NCBI GenBank assembly: GCA_964035015.1
Contig: OZ036005.1
Coordinates: 41,001 to 105,000 of the forward strand
Length of the DNA stretch: 64,000 nt
Direction of reading: 5' to 3'
DNA from: Corallium rubrum
Lineage: Eukaryota; Cnidaria; Anthozoa; Scleralcyonacea; Coralliidae
A program made the translations under genes and the position numbers. Below, in pieces: positions 48,110 to 60,100 of this stretch (the first letter of the stretch is position 1; every line of letters starts with the position of its first letter). The notes below the pieces were generated by a model, which saw nothing but the letters and a program-made list of their open reading frames with translations, ran no database searches and had not been told where the DNA came from.

Positions 48110-48955
48110 TTAAAGTTTTTTCAATTAAATACATGAATGTAAATAGAAGTACATTCATGGTTTTTAAATAAACACCATGAATGGCAATCTAAACACATTC
48201 ATGTTTTTTCAATCATACATCAATGTAAATAGAAATACATTCATGTTTTTAGAATAAAAAACCATGAACGGAAACCTAAACACATGCACGTTTTTTCAAA
48301 TAAATACATAAATGTAAATAGAAATACATTCATGTGTTTCACAAAAAACACATTAGTTCTTGTATTAAATCATTAATGGTATTTATAAAAAAAATATCAA
48401 TGGACTTTTCAAAATACCATTAATGGGAAAGTAGAACTGTTCCCATTAATGTATTTTTTATTACCATTAATGTTTTTTATAAAAAAACCATTAATGGGAA
48501 AGTAGAACTGTTCCCATTAATGTATTTTTTATTACCATTAATGTTTTTTATAAAAAAACCATTAATGGGAAAGTAGAACTGTTCCCATTAATGTATTTTT
48601 TGAAAAATACATTAATGTATTTTTTATTACCATTAATGTTTTTTATAAAAAAACCATTAATGGGAAAGTAGAACTGTTCCCATTAATGTATTTTTTATTA
48701 CCATTAATGTTTTTCATAAAAAAAACATTAATGGGAAAGTAGAACTGTTCCCATTAATGTATTTTTTGAAAAATACATTAATGTATTTTTTATTACCATT
48801 AATGTTTTTTATTAAAAAACCATTAATGGGAAAGTAGAACTGTTCCCATTAATGTATTTTTTATTACCATTAATGTTTTTTATAAAAAAACCATTAATGG
48901 GAACAGTTCTACTTTCCCATTAATGGTATTTTGAATGGGAATTAGCAATTTACCA
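48110..48955. repeat. 71 bp satellite with CATTAATG words
   Basis: Units carry GGGAAAGTAGAACTGTTCCC (itself a GGGAA/TTCCC stem) and ATTACCATTAATG; the spacing is 71 bp, some units having an extra 20-odd bases. The last unit is inverted. The CATTAATG word is shared with the 104 bp array at the other end of the element. Confidence 0.9.
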
Positions 48956-48996
48956 TTAAAATTCCCATTAATGTTTTTTGACCGTTTTTTCCTGTG

Positions 48997-51900
48997 TTAT
49001 ATGTCGAGTGGGAAACCCAAAGTGATCTCGCTGTATACCGAATTAACCACGCTTAGTAAAAGGGAAGCCGAGAGTGTGACTGACTATTTACTAAGAGCCG
49101 AGGCGGCTGTGGCAGCATTAAAGAACGCCGGAGAAACAGTTGGCGATGCTCTTCTAATAGCAATGGTCTTGAAAGGACTTCCTCAAGACTTTAAGGCGTT
49201 TAATACAGTGATCACACAAAAAGACAAGCAACCATCCTATCCCGAGTTTAAAGTTGCACTACGGGCGTTCGAAGAAAACGAGAAACCCACATCGAAAGAC
49301 AACGTGATGAAGACGGGCTTTTATAACGCGAAAGTCAAGTGTTACGCATGCAAGTTGCCAGGACATAAAGCAGACCAATGCACAAGATCTAAGAAATGGT
49401 GCCACCATTGTAAGACGAGGACTCACAATACACAGGAATGCAGAAAGAAGAACCTCAACCAAGAAACGGACACTAAGAACTCAGTGAAGACCGTTCAGGA
49501 TCAGGAACAATCTTTTGTATTTAGAGTGAGTGATGTACCTGCCGACAACGACGTGGACTACTTGAAGGCAAGTTTACTTGTTGACTGTGGCGCTACGACC
49601 CACATAGTTAATGATAAGAGTAAATTTATTAATCTTGATGAAAATTTCAATCCAGAAGTGCATTTTATTGAGTTAGCGGATGGCACTAGGCGTAATAATA
49701 TTGCTTTAAATAGGGGAGATGCTAAGGTCCTCCTATGTGATAGAGCAGGTAATCAGCATAATGTAACCTTACAAAATGCATTGTATATACCCTCATTTAG
49801 CCAAGATATTTTTTCAGTACAGGCAGCATCTGAGAATGGTGCATCAATCTCTTTTAAGCCAGGACAAGCAGTCTTAAGTGCATGTGATGGTACAGATTTT
49901 GATATTCAAAAGAGAGGTCGCTTATACTATTTATGCTCTGTTAAGTCTAGGAAACATGATTTACAAACATGGCACAAAATTTTAGGGCACTGCAATATTA
50001 AGGATACTTTAAAGCTAGAGAATGTTGTTGAGGGCATGTCAATCAGTAATAAGACAAAGCTAGGAGATTGTGAAGTGTGTATTTTGGGGAAAATGACCAA
50101 CGTTAGGAATAAGGATCCAGACAGTAAGGCAAAAACCCCTTTAGAGTTAGTGCATGCAGATCTGGCAGGACCGATTACCCCAGAATCTGAAGAAGGTTTT
50201 AAGTATGTTTTGGGACTAACTGATGATTATTCAGGAACCACCTTTACATATTTCCTGAAGAATAAGTCTGATACTTTAAGTGCCACAGAGAGATTTTTAG
50301 CAGACTCTTCCCCTTATGGGAATATAAAATGCATTAGATCTGATAATGGATCAGAGTTTACCAGCCATGCATATAAATCTCTCCTTGTGAAAAATCAAAT
50401 CAAACACGAGACTTCTGCTCCTTACTCCCCACATCAAAATGGGACTGCAGAAAGGAATTGGCGAACACTTTTTGAAATGGCTAGGTGCCTGCTCATAAGT
50501 GCAAATCTTGACAAAAGATTTTGGCCATATGCAGTTATGACTGCAACTTACATTCGTAACAGGTGTTACAACAGTTGCATCAAACAAACCCCGTACCAGG
50601 CACTAACCCAAAAGAAGCCAAATATATCAAATATGGCAATCTTTGGCACCGAGTGTTTTGCATACACTCAGAATAAGGCAAAACTCGATGCAAGGTGCGA
50701 GAGGGGTATTTTCTTTGGGTATGACAAGGGCAGTCCTGCCTATTTGGTATATTTCCCAGAAAGTGGGAAAATTGCAAAGATAAGAAATGTGAAGTTTACC
50801 AACAAGTTTAGCAGTGAGAGCAATGAGCACGATCATGATAAACATGAAAGTAATGACCAATTTTTTGATAGGCATATAAGACCAGAAGAGGAAAATGTTT
50901 CCCCCCCAGGAGGGCCTGAGGAGGAAAATGTCCCCCTTCCAGTAGGACCTGGGGAGGAAAACGTTCTTCCTCACCCCCAAAATGCTGATGTAGGTCCACT
51001 TGAACATGAAGTTGTTGACCAGCCAGCTCCACTAGGTGAAGGGAATCCAAATTTGAGATACCCTGTTAGGCGTACTAGAAAGCCACCTGATCATTTAAAT
51101 GATTACATAGTGGACAATGATCTTGATGACAATGATTTGATAAACTGTAGTGTAGACTATTGTTATGCTACATCGTTTTACCCTAAAACATATGAAGAGG
51201 CAATTAAGTCACAAGATTCTGAAAAATGGCATAAGGCTATGAGTGAAGAGATGGAATCTTTACGAGAAAACGATACCTACATGCTCACAAAATTACCTGA
51301 AGGTAAGAGCGTAGTGGGGGCTCGTTGGGTGTATACAGTGAAGGAAAGTCAAAGTGGTGAACAAAGGTATAAAGCACGTTATGTAGCAAAAGGGTATTCA
51401 CAAGTGCCTGAAGTTGATTATTTTGAAACCTTTTCGCCTACTGCAAAGATAACCTCGATCCGTATGTTGATGCAATTAGTTCTAGATCTAAATATGGAAG
51501 TGCATCAAATGGACGTCAAAACAGCGTACCTAAATGCACCGATAGACTGTGAACTGTATGTTGAACAGCCAGAAGGGTTTGTCAAATACAGTGAGACAGG
51601 GGAAAGGTTAGTTTGCAAACTAAATAAGTCTCTTTACGGTCTGAAACAAAGTGGGCGCAATTGGAATCATATGTTGCACACTTTCTTGACCAGTGATGGA
51701 TTTGCACAACTTGTTTCCGACCCGTGCGTCTACATCAGACGACATAATGATGCAATAATTATTGTGCTTATATGGGTAGATGATATTATTATTGCATCAA
51801 ATTCAATTTCCCTGCTGAATGAAGTGAAAATGGATTTAAGTTGTAGGTTTAAGATGAAAGATCTTGGTAGACTTTCATGGTTTCTTGGTATCAATTTCAC

Positions 51901-52726
51901 TTTAAATGCCACAACCATAACTATGGATCAAATTAAATACATTGAAAGGATTTTGAATAGGTTCCAAATGGAAGGTTGCAAGCCAAGGGCAACTCCGAGT
52001 GAATTAGGAGTAAATAAGACCAGTATTGGGACTCAGGAAGAATTTGCTGATAAGAAACTCTATCAGGAAATTGTGGGCAGTTTGATTTATGTGATGACGT
52101 CAACTAGACCCGACCTATCATTCATTGTGACTAAGTTATCTCAGTACATGTCTAATCCCACTAATACCCATCTCTGTATGGCTAAGCATGTACTTCGCTA
52201 TCTTAAAGGAACTTTAGGAAATAAGCTCACGTTTAGGAAATCAAAGAAAGGATTGAAACTCTTAGGGTATTGTGATGCAGATTGGGGATCATCTGAGGAT
52301 CGCAAGAGCATCACAGGGTATGTGTTTAAACTATCTGAAAACGGGTCTGCCATCTCTTGGAAGAGCAGAAAACAGCCAACAGTGGCGTTATCAACTTGCG
52401 AAGCCGAATACATGGCTTTGGCATCAGCTATCCAAGAGGCTAAGTTTCTGAGGCAATTTCTAGGGGAGCTTGTTAGAACACTTACTCTCAGTCCAACTAC
52501 TATTTATTGTGACAATCAGAGTGCCATTTTCTTAGCAAAAAATCCTGTACAGCATCAAAGATCCAAACACATAGACATTAGGTACCACTTTATAAGATCT
52601 GAGGTTCAGTCTAGAGCTGTAGATATTATATATATAGCTTCTGAAGAAAACTTGTCAGACATCTTCACAAAGCCTGTAACAAGGATTAAGTTAAGTAAAT
52701 TTATTGAAGCTCTTATAGGACATTAA
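48997..52726 (+). CDS. copia gag-pol, from mid-gag to RNase H (open)
   Basis: Element codons begin at about 49001 (MSSGKPKVISL). The order is the copia one. Two CCHC zinc knuckles come first (CYACKLPGHKADQC and CHHCKTRTHNTQEC, about 49340-49445). Next are aspartic protease VDCGATTH (about 49580), the GAG-pre-integrase zinc motif WHKILGHCN...CEVC, and integrase with D (HADLAG), D (SDNGSEF) and E (NGTAERN). Reverse transcriptase has METHQ-like MDVKTAYLNA and the active site WVDD (about 51773); RNase H has DADWG, STCEAEYMA and CDNQSA. It encodes particle, processing, integration and copying functions. No stop or frameshift occurs over more than 1,240 codons. The aspartates and the glutamate expected for catalysis are all visible. 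The upstream gag fragment at 44069-44337 belongs to the same frame. Confidence 0.94.
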
Positions 52727-52913
52727 AGCCTTTTTGTTTATCTCGCATGTCTTAATCTAGATATATTAAGGCATTACAAAATGTTGTAATTTTCTTCTTT
52801 TAGTTATGTTTATTGTTACTTCCATATAATTAGATTAAAAAAAAATAATAATAATAATAAATAATATGTACACATATATTGTATTGTTATATGATCATCA
52901 ATTTAAGTGAGGG

Positions 52914-53114
52914 TGTTGAATATAAACAAATGATCACGTGAACATAACTGTAATTTATGTCATATAATATATCCTGTAAAAATAATTAAGTAAATAATAA
53001 ATGTGAGACACATGCTTCGTGCTTCTTTCCCAAACAAGTTGTTATGTTCGTATTCTATATTAAAGTTTAATCCGAAACAATCCTCTGTCAGAATAAGTTA
53101 TGGCGACTCCAACA
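52914..53114 (+). repeat. 3' LTR (201 bp)
   Basis: Identical to the 5' LTR except one extra A near 52978. It is followed by the target duplication ACGTG. Confidence 0.95.
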
Positions 53115-54121
53115 ACGTGAACTAACACTGATTTGAAAAAACTTGCACGGAAAATTTAAAGAATATTTGGCGCGTACGTCACAAGCAAATTATTCACACG
53201 CATTGATTCAAAAGAAAACAACGTAAACAATGGTGGCGCTTTATTTGTGTCAATTTCTTTTACTTTCCCTGTTTAATTTGGCTGCGGTGTATTTTCTCTC
53301 GTGTCATTACATGAAAAAGTTTAAAACGTCTGGTTTTATCTTTACCCCCCAAAGCCCAACACAACTCTAGAAAATGCATATTATTTCTTTGTGAACGGGT
53401 GACATTTTTGCGTTGTAGTTGTACACATAAAATTCGGTTTCGTTTTCGCAATTTTTCTGAATAGCAGCGGTATAGAAACTAAAGCGCCATGGGGGAAAAA
53501 TTCTGCCCTATGGATAAGAATATATTTTCCTGTTATTGTAGCTTGCAAGTGATTTTGAAACGATCAAACGAATAAATAATTTGATCACTGAAGCGGTCGG
53601 GCGAGTCATTCAGCGCAACTAATAAGTTATCTTGTCTTGTCTCGTAGGCTGTTGGGGTTTTTTTCTTGCTCGACTGGTAAAACGGCCAAATTTCTAGACT
53701 TTTATAGTTTATTTCTCCTAGCCTGCGCCTCAAACGTCCTTATTAAATAAAAATTTCTATTAGTGGTGCAAAAAGTCCCCCCCGTCAATTTAATTAGATT
53801 ACTGCAACATGAAAGTGAGATTAGCAGCGTATTCGACCAGAGGTTCTCTCGCCGCTTTCAGCATTTCGGGGGGGAGCGGGCGGCGTAGGACTTCTGGGAC
53901 CAGGGTACATATGAACTGATTTAAGCAAAAAATTTCGCAAGAGGTTAATTAAGTTTGTTTTAAAGTTTATTTAATTTCGAAACAACCTAATTAGGGTTAA
54001 AGAAATATATAGAAAATGGGCGTTGTTTATACAGTAATACAGCCACTTTAACACTGACTTCCTGCGAAAGTGAACCGAAAGTTGGGCAATCAATATTATC
54101 GTGTTTCGTTTGAGCAAAAAG

Positions 54122-57100
54122 ATGACAGCCCCTTTAGAGCATTTAGTACTGCGCTTAGAAGCTGTTGCTAATAGGTTAGAAGCGTTAGTTGATAACACAA
54201 ACAATTGTGAAGCAGAGAATGAGGAAAAAGGACAAGAAGTTGTGCAAAATGATGCCATAGATGGTCTGGTGGCAACCATTGAATGCAAGGAACAAGGTAT
54301 ACTGTACCCAGCCCTCTCCAGTCACGCGTTGACGTCAGATAAATTTATTCAAATATCACGTACCATACAAGATTTCAGTAGCTTGCTGCGCTAGTTTTAG
54401 CTCCTGGACAGCGCTTTTCATATCATTCTTTTCACTAAAACTCTTCTTTTATTATGGCAGGAGTCTCTGTAACGGCATTTGATGAGGTAAGTACTCACTT
54501 TTGATATGAATTATGATGAAGATTTCAAGCTGTAGGTGTGAAAGATTGGCTGCTTGTTGCGAGCAGATCTGTTCAGAACCAGTGTATTAGCGTTCAAAAG
54601 CCTTCGTTGTTCCCCTCCGACCTTCTTGTTGACTTGTTTTGTTTTCTTGTTAGATTTACAACGACAAGATCGTTGCTTATTTGGAATTGTCAACCAAGAT
54701 TGGAGGCGAAGTGGATGAACAGGTGGGGTCGTGTGGAAACATGTTTGAGCAGAATGTCATAAAAACATTGCGACTGAGCATAGAAATAACGCTCTTTTGA
54801 ACTAGCTTATTCGTCTTGGATGTTGTAGCTTGTCTTTCAAAATGATCTGTCTTTTACTGGTTAAAAACTAGAAAATCTCAAAAGCCCTTGTTAGGGTGCT
54901 TAACGTTCGGTTTGGTACTGTACTTTAATATTAGCTGAGAAGTAAGCTAAATTGATTTTCATGGCTTCACAAAGCTGTGATATTCTCTAGTCAACAGTTT
55001 CTTCTACTCTCTTGTTTATTTGGGGTTATTTTAATTTCTTTTCAAGGCTGGAATAGTTAAGAAAGCATTCGGATCATTGAGGGAGTTGCTGTGTATAGCG
55101 GAAACTAATACAAAGCCTTCTGATGTAAGTTGAGAAATTGCGATATATGACAAAATTTAAATTAGAATAATTGTGATTTAATACAGACGAACATATTGAG
55201 GCAGATTATAATGCACTGCAAAAAACAACAACGAATTTATACAACTTTTAATAATCTTTTGTTGCCATGTGAAAACAGGAAGTAAAATAATTTTATTAAT
55301 GCAAGTACAATATTAAAATTCACAATATTGGCTGTAATAAGTTATGTTTATTTAATTTAAATAAAGCCAAATATTATTTTTTTTATATAAATGTTGGTAT
55401 TTAAAGGCACCCATGTAATAACCCTTACCAGGCAAATTACCAGTAGGTCTCCACTTGAGGAGTAAAATCATCTGGTGTTAGCTAGAATAAAAATTAATTG
55501 TCTGGTGTTAGCCAGTCTGAGTAAAATCATCTGGTGTTAGCCAGAATAAAAATTAATTGTCTGGTGTTAGCCAGTCTGAGTAAAATCATCTGGTGTTAGC
55601 CAGAATAAAAATTAATTGTCTGGCATTAGCCAGAGTAAAATCATCTGGTGTTAGCCAGAGTAAAAAATAATTGTCTGGTGTTAGCCAGTCTGAGTAAAAT
55701 CATCTGGTGTTAGCCAGAATAAAAATTAATTGTCTGGCGTTAGCTAGAGTAAAATCATCTGGTGTTAGCCAGAGTAAAAATTAATTGTCTGGTGTTTTTT
55801 TTCCGAAATAATCACAACTTGTGCAACAATGTCTAAAATAATAATATTATTTTTTAGGCTGACTTTCCCAAGTTTTTAAAACCTTTGGCTGATAATATTG
55901 GTGCAGTTACGGTAGGAAATTACATAATGTAAAACCTTTACAAATACAATCAAATACAATTATCCAATGAAATTGCAAGCATTGGATCAAAGCTCATTTT
56001 GATTGGATTGTTATCAACCATGACAAGTTAAGGTGGTACTGGAGGCTGAAGTCAACTTCTCCGATCTTAACAGTTTTTGGTCTGTTGAAAGATATAGTAA
56101 CAATAAGTTCGTATGCCAATTTTGACAGCGCTGCTTTATATACTTGTCGAGATTTGTGCGATCAAACTTTGGTAACTAAGGATGAATGTTCGCGCCAAAA
56201 CAGCAGATAAAACAGATGGAGGCTGAAAGACGATGCGTTTGTAATTGCTCTCCTACAGCGAGTTTTGACAGAATTTACACCTGGAGATTGGTGTTGTGAT
56301 TTGACATGCCGCGATTTGACACCTTATGCGTCGTTGCTAAGCGAACTGGTTAATCCCGTTCCCGCGGTATTTCCCCACACTAAAAATAGGGGTTACAGTG
56401 CTTTTTTGTCCATATTTGGGGAGACGTTATAACTATTGACCACTGACCTTTCGCCGATGGCTCATCAGAACATGGGGGAACGTGTTGGCAAGTCGAAATA
56501 GACAAAAATTTAGGTTAAAAAAGCGGTAATTTGAGGTAATATGGCCAAAATTTGATAAATTTTCATCAGTGTAATGACCTAAACCTCCATATCTCTTTCT
56601 CTTTTCAATCGATTTGATCAAAATTTGGCCTGATTGTGCACAAGACTGTAACAAGAAAATTATCTCAGTGTCCGCAATTGTCCGCCATAATACTTTCGGT
56701 TGAGAATTTTTTGTATATCTGTCACCGTTCAAAATAAGGTAACGCTTATAATTCAGAGACAAATACTTGAGTGATTGCGGACACTGGGATTAAATCTTCG
56801 TATTGATACATAAAGTAAGTCCTCTTTGTTTCAGTTCCAAAAGTTCAAAGCGAAAGCTGCAATCAATGATCAAAGATGGCCATTTTCGGAATCAAATTTA
56901 AGTTCCCACACCCCCCTGGACTCAAAATGATTTTTTACTGACACCAACAATTTAAACAACCATAAACCTTTCTAAACACCAATTTTCAGAATTTTTCAAT
57001 TTTTTCAAAATTAGACTCCAGTACCACCTTAATGACAATGTGTAATTCCCAATTTGAAAAAAAGACAGAATTAGCTGAGTATGAGATAGAATCAATGACA

Positions 57101-60100
57101 GAGTTAGTCGCTTGGATTTCTAGAACAATCTGTTGCTGCCTAGGATGTCTGAGGGTTAGACAGAGTAAAAAAATACTTTTTAGCTACTTTTTAGCTGGCT
57201 CAGACAGGAATCAATGTGATAATCATTAGTTATTAATTATTGTTGCTTATGATGTCTGAGGGTTCCCAATTAGAGAGGGCCAATTTTCTGCTGGCTTAGA
57301 CAAGAATGAGTTAACCTATTTGCTGCTTAACCCTTTGACGCCTGGATACGGATTTTTCTGTATTACAGTGGAGCCTCGCTATAGTGCGGTAGTTGGGGTC
57401 CATAGTGGAGACTGCATTATAGATGAAGCGCGTTATTGCGAGTTATTGGGTAAATCTCATTCCCAGTACTCTTCCTACTCGGTCCTGGTGCAATATTGTG
57501 GAAAGAGTACTGGGAACAAGCTTGGATACTGCCAGAAGCACTTTTTGTTCGATCCTTATAATGTCTAATAAAATCACATTTTCTGTTATGGTATTCATCT
57601 TGTTATATTACCTAGTGAATATCAAACTATCAGTATTAAATACATACAAAACCAATATTTAAATATGCAACTTTTTCGTGCTTCGACTTTAGCCTGATGT
57701 AACAAATTTCTAGGATGAAAAATAGTTACAGCGGCAGAGTTCTCCTGCGATTCGGCCCACTTCAGCGTTGTCTCTATGCTCTGCACCACAGACTTCATTG
57801 ACGGGATCAGCTCTGCCACTGGTTCTTCTACTAAGCTACTGTTGATGTCATCCTCTGTCATTTGAGAAGAAATCGCTTCATTCTCGTCAGCGTTGAGCCA
57901 TGCGTTCACCTCTTCTGTGGAAAACGATTCACCAAATATTTGCGCTAAGTTAGACATGTCATCTGCATTGAATCGACCAGAGTCACGATCATTCAAGACA
58001 CTCAGCAATTGTTAAGAAATTCAAATTCTCTCTAGTGATCATAATAACCAGGCAAAGAGAAATGTTTCGGGTCCAAGGATAAACCACATTATACCGAACC
58101 ACATTATACCGAGTCGCGCGTTATAATGATGTGCGCTATAGCGAGGCTCCACTGTATGTAATTGACCCGATCTACCCGGATACAGATTTTTCCATATTTT
58201 TCAGTTGCTATGGTTTAGCCAATCATATATAGCTCAGCAGGCTTACGGTAAAACAGATTGCACCATCAGAAAGAGTATGAAATTTTACCTAGACTTCATG
58301 AACATTCCTAAGAACATAATGTGAAGAATTGATTGTTATGCTCGCTTGAAAGTTATATAAATCGCAATGCGAACATGTCAATGTGTATTAACATATTTTG
58401 CGTTAAACATGGATATGTTCAAAGAGATTTCTAGTGATTCGGACGGTGAAGAAGACTTCTACGGGTTTGAAGTTGAAGACATCGAACTCGACAACAACGA
58501 AGATGGTGTTGCGCGTTGGCTTTGTTGGTCAGTGAACGTGATGATGATAAAGAAATACAGCAGAAGATCTTGAATGGTTTAGGGAAGGAAGCCATATCAG
58601 TTTGCCAGCTTTCTCTCCATCCTTTGGCCCTCTAAAACTACTGAACACTATGGTTGGCATTGGGATTTTTCCTATAATTATTCTTTAGTCTTGATTTGTT
58701 CAAACACATTGTAGAGCAAAATCTCTACGCTGTGCGAGAAAATGCTGAAAAAGAAGAAGGAAGCGTGAAGGAAAGCAGCCTCATGAATCGCGTTTTGGTT
58801 GTGGGCAATGTAACATTGTGTCGTGTAAAAGGTGACTGTTAGACAGCGTGGCATAGTCAACCTTCCGAAGATAATTAACTGTTTCAATTTTGTTATTCTT
58901 GAAAACTTAGTTATTTGTGTTCAACTTTATCAAAATGTATTCTTGTGTGTGTGCAGTTTTAATAGAAAATATGCATATTTAAAGTTTAAATGATAATTGC
59001 TAACCTTCAATGGCACCAAATTTAAAATTTGAACTTCAATCTCTAGTTCAGATTCTCATAATCATGTCTGTAGTACACTGATGACCATGTTATAGTATGT
59101 AAATGATTCAAAATTTTATGATCTTCAACTTTTACTTGTAAACTAGGGGGTGAAATGCTGTAGTTTTTCTAGTATTGAATAAAAACTTTGGCCTTGTATA
59201 ATATTTGTTGTTGGTAGCCAAATTAACTTGGGTTAAAGTTAACTTGTGTTTTGTTTTCAATAATTATACATATACTGTACATGAATAATAAATGAGAAAT
59301 ATTTAACAACTCACTGCCAACTCACTCACTCATGTGAACCCCTTTACAGCCATTTCACCGTGACTCACGTGACCAAGTCACAAAATTTTAGGATTGAAAT
59401 GCATGTTTCTGCCACGTCTGATTTAGGAAAACCCAAACTCACTTCAGGCAAGAAACCCCCTTGGGAGATATTCAAGATGATTTGTTTAATTCCTGATAAT
59501 TATACTCACAGCCTCAGATATAGCCATTTACTTTTCGTGACTCACGTGACAGCCAGAAAAGAAAAAATTCTACCTAATGGTATTCTTATCTATTTTCCTG
59601 GCAACTTAATAATTTTATATTTTTCTAACTTTCATAAAAAATATACTGGGACATGACACTATGACTCTCAATTGATTTTTTTTGAAAATCATCTTTTGTT
59701 TGACAAATAATCTTACAAATGCAGCGTGACTCACGTGACACAAAAATGTGACTCACGTGACCAGTGACAAATAATACCTATTAACTCAGTTTAAAACATG
59801 TAAAATGAACAATTTTTGGCTAGGTTACCATCATAGTCGACAGAACTATGCATGTTCAATCAAACTTACTCCATAGCATGAATCACGTGACTAAAAAATG
59901 TGACTCACGTGACCAATAACAAATTATACCTAGAAACCCAGTAAAAACTGATATAACATTAAAAATTTCTGGTGAAAATGCCAGTTAATCAAGTACAATC
60001 TAATGTTTGCTCAAATTTAAACCGCAAGATATCAAACACTTTCACAAGCCACAAAATGTTATCAATCAAATGTCCTTCAACTTTGCTTCTGAAAGCTTCT

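Larger units (their letters stand above)
44338..48996. mobile_element. CACTA/EnSpm-like element with 3 bp target duplication (inner level of the nest)
   Basis: The ends are CACAGGAAAAAACGG, exactly inverted at both termini, followed on both sides by AAAACATTAATG. TTA is duplicated at 44335-44337 and 48997-48999. CAC-starting ends, a 3 bp duplication and large subterminal repeat arrays are the usual picture of CACTA/EnSpm elements. No transposase is present. It carries a 104 bp satellite, a two-exon SAM-like gene fragment and a 71 bp satellite. Confidence 0.85.
43884..53114 (+). mobile_element. Ty1/copia-type LTR retrotransposon (young), interrupted by a DNA element
   Basis: The LTRs (43884-44083 and 52914-53114) begin TGTTG and end CAACA and differ by one A in a homopolymer. 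The 5 bp target duplication ACGTG is at 43879-43883 and 53115-53119. A purine tract AAGTGAGGG precedes the 3' LTR, and GGTTATGGGCCCAGAGC follows the 5' LTR as a likely primer-binding region. The pol part is complete; gag is split by the element at 44338-48996. Confidence 0.95.
43029..53907. mobile_element. Non-autonomous DNA element with 9 bp target duplication (outer level of a nest)
   Basis: The terminal inverted repeat of about 85 bp starts TACCCTGGTCCCAGA and includes GAAATGCTGAAAGCGGCGAG. CATATGAAC is duplicated exactly at 43020-43028 and 53908-53916. Without the copia retrotransposon inserted in it, the element would be about 1.64 kb and contains no transposase. A 9 bp duplication is usual for Mutator-like elements, so that class is the best guess. 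Confidence 0.88.

Noticed and set aside
44431..48955. CRISPR or centromere array
   Set aside because: No spacers; the arrays are bounded by transposon ends and a target duplication.
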